Positions 7,671 through 14,921 of a stretch of 26,289 nt of DNA are shown here, one piece after another. The DNA comes from Desulfobulbaceae bacterium. GTDB lineage: Bacteria; Desulfobacterota; Desulfobulbia; Desulfobulbales; Desulfurivibrionaceae. The translations under genes were made by a program, and so were the position numbers. The stretch's first letter is position 1, and every line of letters begins with the position of its first letter. The stretch covers positions 1 to 26,289 of the forward strand of contig DOZO01000068.1 of the NCBI GenBank assembly GCA_003517965.1. Direction: 5' to 3'. Below the pieces are notes generated by a model. The model had not been told where the DNA came from, ran no database searches, and saw only the letters and a list, made by a program, of their open reading frames with translations.

Positions 7671-10256
7671 ATGGCTTTTATAAGAAAAAAAAAGACCACT
7701 ACCACATATTCTGATCCAGAATCTCTTTTCAGAGACAGAAGAAACCGTACTGTTCCTGGCCCACTTTCACATCAATCTGATATTCTTAGGCGTTATCAAG
7801 CAGAAGCATTTGATAAAGAAAATGTAGCCTTAGAACTTCCTACAGGAAGCGGCAAAACACTCGTTGGTCTTTTAATTGCTGAATTTCGTAGGATAACACT
7901 AAACGAACGTGTTTTATATCTTTGCCCGACAAAACAGTTGACGCTCCAGGTCTGTGAACAATCAATAAGAAAATATGGGATAGAGGCAACACCATTCATC
8001 GGAAAAATTCGCGATTATGATCCTAGTGATAAACGTAAATATCAAACAGGACAGACGATTGCTGTTGCACCATATAGCGCACTTTTCAATACCAATCCTT
8101 TCTTTGACAAATCTCAGCTTATTATTTTAGATGATGCTCACGCATCAGAAAATTATATCGCTTCTAACTGGTCATTGTTGATTAACCGGATCAAACAAAA
8201 ACATGTTTACTTTGGACTGCTTGATATAATCAAAGATTATTTGCCATTGTCACAGCAACAGCGTTTCCTTTCTGACGAAATAGATGATCGAGGTATTAAG
8301 TGGATAGAAAAAATTCCCACTATTAAACACGTTGAATCGATACCAGATATAACCGCATTTCTAGATGAAAATGCTAAGAAAACAGACCTCCAATACCCTT
8401 GGATTCTACTGAATGGACATCTTGAAGCTTGTCATATCTACGTTAGTTATGATCAAATTCTTATTCGCCCTTACATCCCTCCTTCCCTAACACATCCAGC
8501 GTTTGCATATGCCACTCAAAGAGTTTTTATGTCCGCAACACTTGGGTTAGGCGGAGATTTAGAGAGAATAACAGGCATACCATCGTTTCATAGATTACCA
8601 ATTCCAACAGGCTGGGATAAACAAGGTATTGGTAGGCGTTATTTCGTTTTTCCCGAGCTGAATTTGCCGAAAGAAGAAATTGCTCCATTAATTAAAGGGA
8701 TGGTCGATCAAGCTGGAAGAGGTTTGATTCTTGTCACTAGTGATAAACAGACAGAAAAATACCATGAATTGTTCAAAGATATAGATATATACAATGCAAG
8801 TGACATAGAAACTTCTAAAGATGGTTTCGTCTCAAATGATAAAGCTATCGCATTACTTGCTAATAGATATGATGGCATTGATTTACTTGAAGATGAGTGC
8901 CGACTGTTAATTATTGAGGGTCTTCCCAAAGCGGGCAATCTACAAGAATTATATCTTATGTCGCGGATGGTCGCAGGGAATTTGTTTAAAGACAGGATTA
9001 GAACCAGAATTATTCAAGCTTTCGGCAGATGCACACGCAGTGCCACAGATTATGCTGCAGTAGTCGTTATTGGAGAAGATTTTTTTGAGTGGCTAATTCT
9101 TGATGAAAACCGATCACTATTCCACCCAGAACTACAGGGTGAATTGATTTTTGGTGCAGAACAAGCAGAGGGTATGACACATGCTAGTGCCTTAGAGAAT
9201 TTAAACATATTCCTTGAGCACGGAAAAAATTGGAATGAAGTAGACAAGGATATTCTAGAATATAGAGATGAGGTGACCCAACTTCAAATTCCTGGCCAAG
9301 ACGCGTTGTTTAGTGCGGCTAGTATTGAAGTTAAGTATTCGTATTCAATATGGAACCAAGACTATGAGAGATGTAGTGATCTAGCACAGCAAGTTACAAG
9401 TGTTTTGACAGGTGATGACTTAAAAGGTTTAAGGGGGTTCTGGTACTATTTGGCTGGAGCTGCATCTCAACTTGCACATAAACAACTAAACAACGAAGCT
9501 TACCATATAAAAGCTGAAGATCTATACTCAAGAGCTTCAGCTTGTCTCCCAGCAGTTACATGGCTTCGCTCACCTATGGCTTCGCCAAAATCTGGAATCA
9601 GAGATAAACATAGCAATGATGATATTTTATTAGACACAAATGTAGAACGGATTGAAATGTTGTTTGATAGTCGTTCTTTCGCCCTATCTCACAATTTCGA
9701 AAATATTGCCAAAAAGATACTTGAAGGACTTGACTCAGATAACAGTGAAAATTTCGAAGAAGCCCACCGGCTTCTAGGGGAATTATTGGGGTTCGAAGCA
9801 GGAAATTCAAGCGGGCACGCCACACCTGATCCATGGTGGATTTCAAATTCTACTTTATGTTTGGTAGCAGAAGACAAAAGCGATTCAAGGCCTGACCATG
9901 CTGTACCCGTTAAACATGTGCGACAGGCTGCCTCCCATCCAAAATGGATCAGAGATAATATTGCATTAAAAGATGCTGCCGAAATCCACACAGTAATGAT
10001 AACTTCACAGGCAAAAATACATCGAGACGTCCCCACATATGCAGAAAATGTAGGTTGGTGGCATATAGACGATTTTCGCAAGTGGGCATTGAATGCAATC
10101 AATGTACTCCGGAGAATAAGAACTATATATTCTGGGCCAGGTCAAGAATCATGGAGAGTAATGGCACGCGAGCAACTCCTAAGAAACAATCTTGACCCAA
10201 GATCCATAGTAAAAAAAGCAACGGAAATATTGTTACGAGACGTTGAAAATGAATAA
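7671..10256 (+). CDS. SF2 helicase-nuclease fusion, cassette-borne
   Basis: This is an 861-residue protein. I chose the ATG at 7671 (AAGGA upstream) over a TTG at 7623. Superfamily 2 helicase motifs appear in order: LPTGSGKT (56-63, Walker A), DDAH (154-157, motif II), MSAT (287-290, motif III) and IIQAFGRCTR (447-456, motif VI). After a helical middle region, the C-terminal part has PDPWW (719-723) followed by LVAEDKS (731-737). The PD...E-x-K spacing and the preceding LGELLGFEA helix match a PD-(D/E)xK nuclease core. It is probably a DNA-translocating nuclease acting against phage or plasmid DNA. Base composition is clearly AT-richer than the neighbours. The gene ends 6 bases before the attC-like R'' core, as in integron cassettes. 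Confidence 0.85.
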   Translation: MAFIRKKKTTTTYSDPESLFRDRRNRTVPGPLSHQSDILRRYQAEAFDKENVALELPTGSGKTLVGLLIAEFRRITLNERVLYLCPTKQLTLQVCEQSIRKYGIEATPFIGKIRDYDPSDKRKYQTGQTIAVAPYSALFNTNPFFDKSQLIILDDAHASENYIASNWSLLINRIKQKHVYFGLLDIIKDYLPLSQQQRFLSDEIDDRGIKWIEKIPTIKHVESIPDITAFLDENAKKTDLQYPWILLNGHLEACHIYVSYDQILIRPYIPPSLTHPAFAYATQRVFMSATLGLGGDLERITGIPSFHRLPIPTGWDKQGIGRRYFVFPELNLPKEEIAPLIKGMVDQAGRGLILVTSDKQTEKYHELFKDIDIYNASDIETSKDGFVSNDKAIALLANRYDGIDLLEDECRLLIIEGLPKAGNLQELYLMSRMVAGNLFKDRIRTRIIQAFGRCTRSATDYAAVVVIGEDFFEWLILDENRSLFHPELQGELIFGAEQAEGMTHASALENLNIFLEHGKNWNEVDKDILEYRDEVTQLQIPGQDALFSAASIEVKYSYSIWNQDYERCSDLAQQVTSVLTGDDLKGLRGFWYYLAGAASQLAHKQLNNEAYHIKAEDLYSRASACLPAVTWLRSPMASPKSGIRDKHSNDDILLDTNVERIEMLFDSRSFALSHNFENIAKKILEGLDSDNSENFEEAHRLLGELLGFEAGNSSGHATPDPWWISNSTLCLVAEDKSDSRPDHAVPVKHVRQAASHPKWIRDNIALKDAAEIHTVMITSQAKIHRDVPTYAENVGWWHIDDFRKWALNAINVLRRIRTIYSGPGQESWRVMAREQLLRNNLDPRSIVKKATEILLRDVENE

Positions 10257-10262
10257 AAACTA

Positions 10263-10347
10263 AGCTAACAAAAGCATGCACCAGATGGCGAGCACACCGA
10301 CGGCGCTAGCGCGGCAAGTTTATTGGCGCCACTGGTGATGCAGGTCG
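10263..10347 (+). repeat. attC-like recombination site
   Basis: The R'' core is AGCTAAC (10263-10269), followed by an unpaired AAAA spacer (10270-10273). The left arm GCATGCACCAGATGGCG (10274-10290) pairs with the right arm CGCCACTGGTGATGC (10327-10341) over 15 base pairs. G10278 and A10285 are extrahelical, both on the same arm. An unpaired AGGTC spacer and G10347 complete the site. The loop contains a small GCGCTAGCGC palindrome, like a variable terminal structure. One-sided extrahelical bases plus the core/spacer layout are the hallmark of folded attC sites. Confidence 0.8.
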
Positions 10348-10575
10348 TTATTCCGGACAAGATCAGCATCACCCTTGACTGCCTTTTCTGTGGTGAACCA
10401 CTGGAGGGTACTGATGACGTCTCCTATTCATCCGGCGACCTAATCAAATGCCAAAAATGCGGTGAAGGAAATGACTACGACTCCGTGATTGAGGTCGCCG
10501 GATGAAAAAGGGATGGCGCAGATGAAGGACGCAATTGTGAAAGAATTCAAGGGGATGTTCAAGAGAACATTTTGA
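10323..10575 (+). pseudogene. Zinc-ribbon small protein, start displaced and frameshifted
   Basis: The reading frame from 10338 (ATG contributed by the attC-like site) encodes DKISITLDCLFCG... LIKCQKCG, with two CxxC pairs typical of a zinc ribbon. It stops at 10505. A one-base shift at about 10500 continues without interruption into DEKGMAQMKDAIVKEFKG and ends at 10575, giving a basic amphipathic helix that fits as the natural C-terminus. The original start is inferred to be ATG 7609, split off by the cassette: MVIPDKISITLDC. The intact protein would be about 76 residues and lie between the small membrane protein and the ATPase. The role is unknown; it may be an adaptor or regulator of the ATPase module. 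It may still be translated as a 55-60 residue fragment. Confidence 0.6.
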
Positions 10576-10585
10576 GGTGTAACCT

Positions 10586-11866
10586 ATGATTAAACATTTG
10601 CAAATGACCAATGTCGGTCCGGCACCCAAAATGGAGCTGGAATTCGGTAAAAGGCTGAACCTGCTCACCGGTGACAACGGCCTGGGCAAGAGCTTTCTGC
10701 TGGATATCGCCTGGTGGTCGCTCACCCGGAAATGGCCAGCTGATATCAACCCTAAACTAACCGCCGGGAAAAAAGCTCTTCCAGCCGGAGCTGGCGAAGC
10801 CAAGATCAGTTTTTCTTTCACCAGCAAAAGCCGGGAAGAAAAATATGACAGCAATTACCTGCGCAAGGAGCAGGCTTGGACGGGTAGGCCAGGTCGACCT
10901 GCTAATCCGGGACTCGTCCTTTATGCGATGTCTGACGGTAGCTTTGCTGTATGGGATCCGGCCCGCAATTACTGGCGCACCCAAGACGGAGTAGATGTTC
11001 AAGACCGCGCCTCAGCGTATGTTTTCAGCCCGGCGGAGGTATGGGATGGCTTACCGGGCCAGGGCAATACTTGGTTGTGCAACGGCTTGGTCCGAGACTG
11101 GGCCGGATGGCAGAAGGAAAAAGGAACGCCGTTCAAGCACCTGAAAGAGGTGCTGAAGGTGTTATCGCCATCGAGCAAGGAAACCTTGGAGCCGGGTGAC
11201 TTGACCCGGATCAGTCTTGATGATGTGCGGGATATGCCCACTATTCACATGCCCTACCAGCAGGATGTTGCCGTGGTGCATGCCTCATCTGGTATGCGGC
11301 GGATCATGGCACTGGCCTATTTTCTGGTATGGGCTTGGGAAGAGCACAAGCAGGCCGCGAAACAGCTCCAGGAACCGGAAACCAAACAGATTATTTTTCT
11401 GATCGATGAAATCGAGTCGCACTTGCATCCAAGCTGGCAGCGCAGCATCGTGCCCGCCTTACTTTCCGTCATGGAAAAATTGACGAAAAAAGCGGAGATG
11501 CAGTTGATCACGGCCACTCATTCCCCGCTTATTATGGCATCGGTTGAGCCGCTGTTCGATGTCGAGCAGGATGCCTGGTTTGACCTCGATTTCGAACAAA
11601 AAAAAGTGGTGCTACGCCGTCGCGAGTTTGAGAAACATGGCGATGCGGCCACCTGGTTGATAAGCGAGGCGTTTGACCTGAAAAGTGGCCGACCCTTGGA
11701 ATATGAAAGGCTGGTCGAAGAGGCCTCAGCGCTGTTGGAAAAGGATCCGCCGAACATTACTCAAATTGGAAAGATGAAAGAAAGGCTTGTGCAGGCATTG
11801 GGTCCGAAAGACGAGTTTCTGTTTAACTGGCGTTACATATGCAAGCAAAAGGGCTGGTTACAATGA
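10586..11866 (+). CDS. ABC/OLD-type AAA ATPase, Septu PtuA-like
   Basis: This is a 426-residue ATPase whose ATG is preceded by GAGGTG. Walker A is GDNGLGKS (29-36). An ABC-like signature SSGMRR lies at 234-239. Walker B FLIDE (271-275) is followed by ESHLHPSWQ, and a THSP switch histidine is at 311-314. This arrangement belongs to the SMC/OLD-like ATPases of defence systems (AAA_15/AAA_21 type). The HNH gene overlaps its stop by ATGA, the arrangement of ptuA-ptuB Septu pairs, in which the ATPase is thought to control the nuclease. No Toprim domain is visible. The PtuA label is by architecture; sequence-level membership would need a profile search. Confidence 0.8.
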   Translation: MIKHLQMTNVGPAPKMELEFGKRLNLLTGDNGLGKSFLLDIAWWSLTRKWPADINPKLTAGKKALPAGAGEAKISFSFTSKSREEKYDSNYLRKEQAWTGRPGRPANPGLVLYAMSDGSFAVWDPARNYWRTQDGVDVQDRASAYVFSPAEVWDGLPGQGNTWLCNGLVRDWAGWQKEKGTPFKHLKEVLKVLSPSSKETLEPGDLTRISLDDVRDMPTIHMPYQQDVAVVHASSGMRRIMALAYFLVWAWEEHKQAAKQLQEPETKQIIFLIDEIESHLHPSWQRSIVPALLSVMEKLTKKAEMQLITATHSPLIMASVEPLFDVEQDAWFDLDFEQKKVVLRRREFEKHGDAATWLISEAFDLKSGRPLEYERLVEEASALLEKDPPNITQIGKMKERLVQALGPKDEFLFNWRYICKQKGWLQ

Positions 11867-12459
11867 TTCCCGTGACATTACAACCGGAACCATCTGATTT
11901 TGATCAACGGGTGCGGCAACCCGGTCGCAACTGGCTGACTGCTCAAGGTATTGCGTTGAATATGGCCCCACCAAAGGCTTCAGCCCCGCCGAATTATTGG
12001 ACTCATTCCAACCGGCAGCTTTGGGAGTCCTATTCCGGAGTGTGTGCTTATCTGGCCATCTTTTTCGAGTGGGTAACAGGGGCAGCATCCACAGACCATT
12101 TTGTCGCAAAGTCAAGACACGCTGGCGATGCTTATGAGTGGAATAATTACCGGCTTTCCTGTCTGGCACCGAACCGAAATAAGAACAAGTTCGATGATGT
12201 GCTTGATCCCATAGGGTTAGCGGCGGATACCTTTGTGTTGAATCTGGCAAGTGGGGAAATTACCCCAAATCCCTCCCTGGATGCCGTCCAAAAAAACGCT
12301 GCCCGAAAAACTATTAGGCGGCTGAGATTAGATAGCCCGGACCACAACGCCATGCGGGCCAAGCATTTTTATCGGTATATTCGCGGCAAGGATGAACAGT
12401 CTCTCCGGGAGTTGTCACCCTTCGTCTGGTATGAGGCGCAAAGGCAGGGACAGTTATAA
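11863..12459 (+). CDS. HNH endonuclease, Septu PtuB-like
   Basis: This is a 198-residue protein. I chose the ATG at 11863 because it overlaps the ATPase TGA (ATGA). The HNH core is visible as STDHFVAKS (77-84: D78, H79) followed by YEWNNYRLSC (91-100: N94/N95) and NRNKNK (104-109). This matches the D-H-F-x-x-K-S ... W-x-N pattern of HNH nucleases paired with ATPases in Septu and some retron systems. One structural Cys pair common in relatives is not evident (CAYL without a second Cys), so the zinc knuckle may be reduced. It likely cleaves DNA or RNA when released by the ATPase. It is the last cargo gene before pglZ. Confidence 0.75.
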   Translation: MIPVTLQPEPSDFDQRVRQPGRNWLTAQGIALNMAPPKASAPPNYWTHSNRQLWESYSGVCAYLAIFFEWVTGAASTDHFVAKSRHAGDAYEWNNYRLSCLAPNRNKNKFDDVLDPIGLAADTFVLNLASGEITPNPSLDAVQKNAARKTIRRLRLDSPDHNAMRAKHFYRYIRGKDEQSLRELSPFVWYEAQRQGQL

Positions 12460-12476
12460 GGCCACACCCACGTGGC

Positions 12477-12534
12477 GTAACATCTTTGTTGCACAGTAAC
12501 ATGTATAGTGTTGCTGTGCGCTGACAATGTTACT
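12477..12534 (+). promoter_or_regulatory. Hairpin and GTAACAT repeats ahead of pglZ
   Basis: The arms GCACAGTAACA (12491-12501) and TGTTGCTGTGC (12509-12519) form an 11-bp stem with one G-T wobble and a 7-nt loop. The word GTAACAT occurs at 12477 and 12496 and, inverted, at 12527-12533. No U-run follows, so an operator or an attenuator-like structure is more likely than a terminator. It could mark a separate promoter for pglZ-brxL. Confidence 0.5.
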
Positions 12535-12578
12535 ACGAAAGGAAAAGGATAAAATTTTACTGATGCTGGCAACTGTTT

Positions 12579-14921
12579 ATGGGCTTATTTGAAATGCGAG
12601 TGATTGATCAGATATTGAAAGCAGTGCGCGGTACGGCTGTCTTTAATCCGGAAGTCCAGGTGGCGCCGACCTGTATTCTGTGGCCGGATCGTGACCGCCA
12701 GTGGGAGGCGATCATCCCGCGCTTGCAGGCCGAACTGCCGGAGCTTTTCATCCTTGGGGACTATGCCACAGAAAAACGAACCGGGCCGGCCATCTGGTTG
12801 CGTTGCGTCATTGCCGGCAAGGCTGATGACATATCCCCGCCCGAGGGTCTGACGCCGATTCTTTATCTGCCGGGCGTCAGCCGCCAAGATCTGCGGGCCA
12901 TCGAAAGCTGCCCGGATCACTTGAAACCCCTGGCGGAACTCCAGTACCGGGGGGTTATCTGGTCGCAGATCAACGCCAAAGACTGGACCATTCTGGCCTA
13001 CCTGAAATCAGACCAGGGAGGTCTTGGCCTGGATACGGCTCAGGACAATGAGAGCAAAAACGCCATGCAATTGGCGCTCTACCGCCTGCTGGAAGAAGAT
13101 GTGGATCTGTTGCGGGGCAAGCGGCTTGACCAGGATTATTTCAATACCTTGCTCACAGGCGGCGATCCGGTGCGTGATTTGCTGCAATGGTTGGATCAGG
13201 GCGAGGCTTTTCAGGCCAGCCGGGACGAAAGCGCCTGGCTGGCCTTTGTCGCGGTTTGCAAATCCCAACTGGCTTTTAACCCGCAGAATGAGGGCGTACT
13301 GGCCGGAGCGGCCAAGTTGGCGGCTCGGCAAGGCCCCTGGCAGGCGGCCTGGGAACGTTTTTGTGAGGCCCCGCGCCGCTACCCCGGGATCCCCCAGCGC
13401 CTGCGGCAATGTGCCATGCCGCAGCTTACTCTCTTTAGCGACACAACCAGCCACGGTGGCTGGCCGCAATGGAATGAGAGTCGCGAAAAAGAGTTACGGC
13501 AGGAACTGGTGGCGCTGGCCGAGCTGCCGGCCCATGCGGCCCGGCCAAAGTTGCTCGATCTGGAAAAGCTGCACGGAAGCAGGCGTAACCTGGTCTGGGC
13601 CGAACTGAGCGAGGCGCCGCTGGCTTGCGCCTTGAAATATTTGGCCATTCTGGCCGAGGCCACCAGAACCAGCCTTGCCGCCGGAACGGCCGATGATCTG
13701 GCGGCGGGTTATCGCCACCATGGCTGGCAGGCTGATGATGCCGTAATCCGTGCGCTGGCCCCGATTGGTAATGCTGACGATTTTGCGGCGGTCTCCGCAG
13801 CCATTCGCGCGATTTACCTGCCCTGGGCGGAGGAGTCAGCTCGTCACCTGCAACAGGTGGTAACCGATGCTTCCTATCCGGGGGGAACTTGTTTTACGGC
13901 CAAGCCATTGAGTATTGTTCCCGGCGAATGTCTGCTTTTTGTCGATGGTCTGCGTTTCGATCTCGGCAAGCGCTTGGCCGCCATGCTGGAACAGGCGAAT
14001 TGCCGGGTGGAGGAAGTTCCGTTCTGGGTTCCGCTGCCCAGTGTTACCGCCACCGGCAAGCCGGCGGTGGCCCCGCTTCCCGGCTCCGGCATACTCGGAG
14101 AGACGACGGAAGGGTACAATTTCGAACCGATCACCGGCTATCTCTTCCAGAAAACCCTGGTCGAAAAGGGCTGGAAGATTCTGGAGCGCACCGATAACGG
14201 CAATGGAAAGGGCAATGCCTGGAGCGAATTCGGGAACATCGATCACGAAGGACACGACCGGGGGTGGAAAATCGCCCGTCACCTTGAAGCCTTGCTGGCC
14301 GAAATCCGGGAACGGATAACCGCTCTTTTAGCGGCGGGCTGGCAAAAGGTGCGGGTGGTAACCGACCACGGTTGGTTGTTGCTGCCGGGCGGCTTGCCGA
14401 AAATAGACTTGCCGGCGGCCCTGGTCGAGAATAAGTGGGGTCGGTGTGCCTCACTGAAATCAGGGGCTACAGCAAATGAACGGCTCTATCCCTGGTACTG
14501 GAATCCGGATCGCCATTTTGCCCTGGCCGATGGGATAAGCTGCTACAAAAAAGGGGAAGAGTACACCCATGGCGGGTTGAGCCTGCAGGAGTGTCTGACT
14601 CTGCAATTGACAGTGAGTCGAGGTATAGCGACCGGGCCAGCGGCGACGGTTGAGATCACCGATTTGGTTTGGAAAGGTTTGCGTTGCACGGTGGCGGTTG
14701 AGGGTGCCTTTGCTGGACTGTCGGTTGATTTGCGCACTTTGGCGGGCAATCCGGAGTCGAGTGTGGTGGTCGGCTACAAACCCCTGAAGGGCAATGGCAC
14801 GGCCTCGGTGATCGTAGAAAACGAAGATCTGGACGGGGAAGAGGTCACCCTGGTTCTGATTGATAAGGCTGGCGCCCTGGTTGCCCAGGTCGCCACGATA
14901 ATCGGTGGAGGGAAAGAATGA
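12579..14921 (+). CDS. pglZ: BREX phosphatase-like protein PglZ, type B-like
   Basis: This is a 780-residue protein of the alkaline-phosphatase-like PglZ superfamily, essential for BREX defence. The metal-site strand LLFVDGLRFD has D456. A later VVTDHGW motif has D596 and H597, matching the two metal-binding regions of the fold. The N-terminal VFNPEVQVAPTCILWPDRDRQW is the pattern I associate with PglZ type B of BREX-1. The ATG at 12579 or the one at 12594 (MRVIDQ) could be the start; neither has a good ribosome-binding site, with GGAAAAGGA lying about 30 bases upstream. It overlaps brxL by ATGA. Confidence 0.88.
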   Translation: MGLFEMRVIDQILKAVRGTAVFNPEVQVAPTCILWPDRDRQWEAIIPRLQAELPELFILGDYATEKRTGPAIWLRCVIAGKADDISPPEGLTPILYLPGVSRQDLRAIESCPDHLKPLAELQYRGVIWSQINAKDWTILAYLKSDQGGLGLDTAQDNESKNAMQLALYRLLEEDVDLLRGKRLDQDYFNTLLTGGDPVRDLLQWLDQGEAFQASRDESAWLAFVAVCKSQLAFNPQNEGVLAGAAKLAARQGPWQAAWERFCEAPRRYPGIPQRLRQCAMPQLTLFSDTTSHGGWPQWNESREKELRQELVALAELPAHAARPKLLDLEKLHGSRRNLVWAELSEAPLACALKYLAILAEATRTSLAAGTADDLAAGYRHHGWQADDAVIRALAPIGNADDFAAVSAAIRAIYLPWAEESARHLQQVVTDASYPGGTCFTAKPLSIVPGECLLFVDGLRFDLGKRLAAMLEQANCRVEEVPFWVPLPSVTATGKPAVAPLPGSGILGETTEGYNFEPITGYLFQKTLVEKGWKILERTDNGNGKGNAWSEFGNIDHEGHDRGWKIARHLEALLAEIRERITALLAAGWQKVRVVTDHGWLLLPGGLPKIDLPAALVENKWGRCASLKSGATANERLYPWYWNPDRHFALADGISCYKKGEEYTHGGLSLQECLTLQLTVSRGIATGPAATVEITDLVWKGLRCTVAVEGAFAGLSVDLRTLAGNPESSVVVGYKPLKGNGTASVIVENEDLDGEEVTLVLIDKAGALVAQVATIIGGGKE

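Larger units (their letters stand above)
7613..10347 (+). mobile_element. Integron-type gene cassette inserted into the defence operon
   Basis: A 2735-bp unit carries one gene and an attC-like site. The 5' boundary reads G|TTAGCT (G7612, T7613). The 3' boundary is the attC end G10347, followed by TTATTC. On circularisation, G10347 joined to TTAGCT gives an R' core GTTAGCT, which is the exact reverse complement of the R'' core AGCTAAC at 10263-10269. The insert is visibly AT-rich next to GC-rich neighbours. Deleting it joins ATGG (7609-7612) to TTATTCCGGAC and restores an ATG-started zinc-ribbon reading frame. No integron integrase or attI is visible, so integration at a secondary G|TT site is inferred. 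Confidence 0.8.

Noticed and set aside
12491..12519. Hairpin ahead of pglZ as an intrinsic terminator or second attC site
   Set aside because: There is no U-run, no R''/R' core and no one-sided extrahelical bases.
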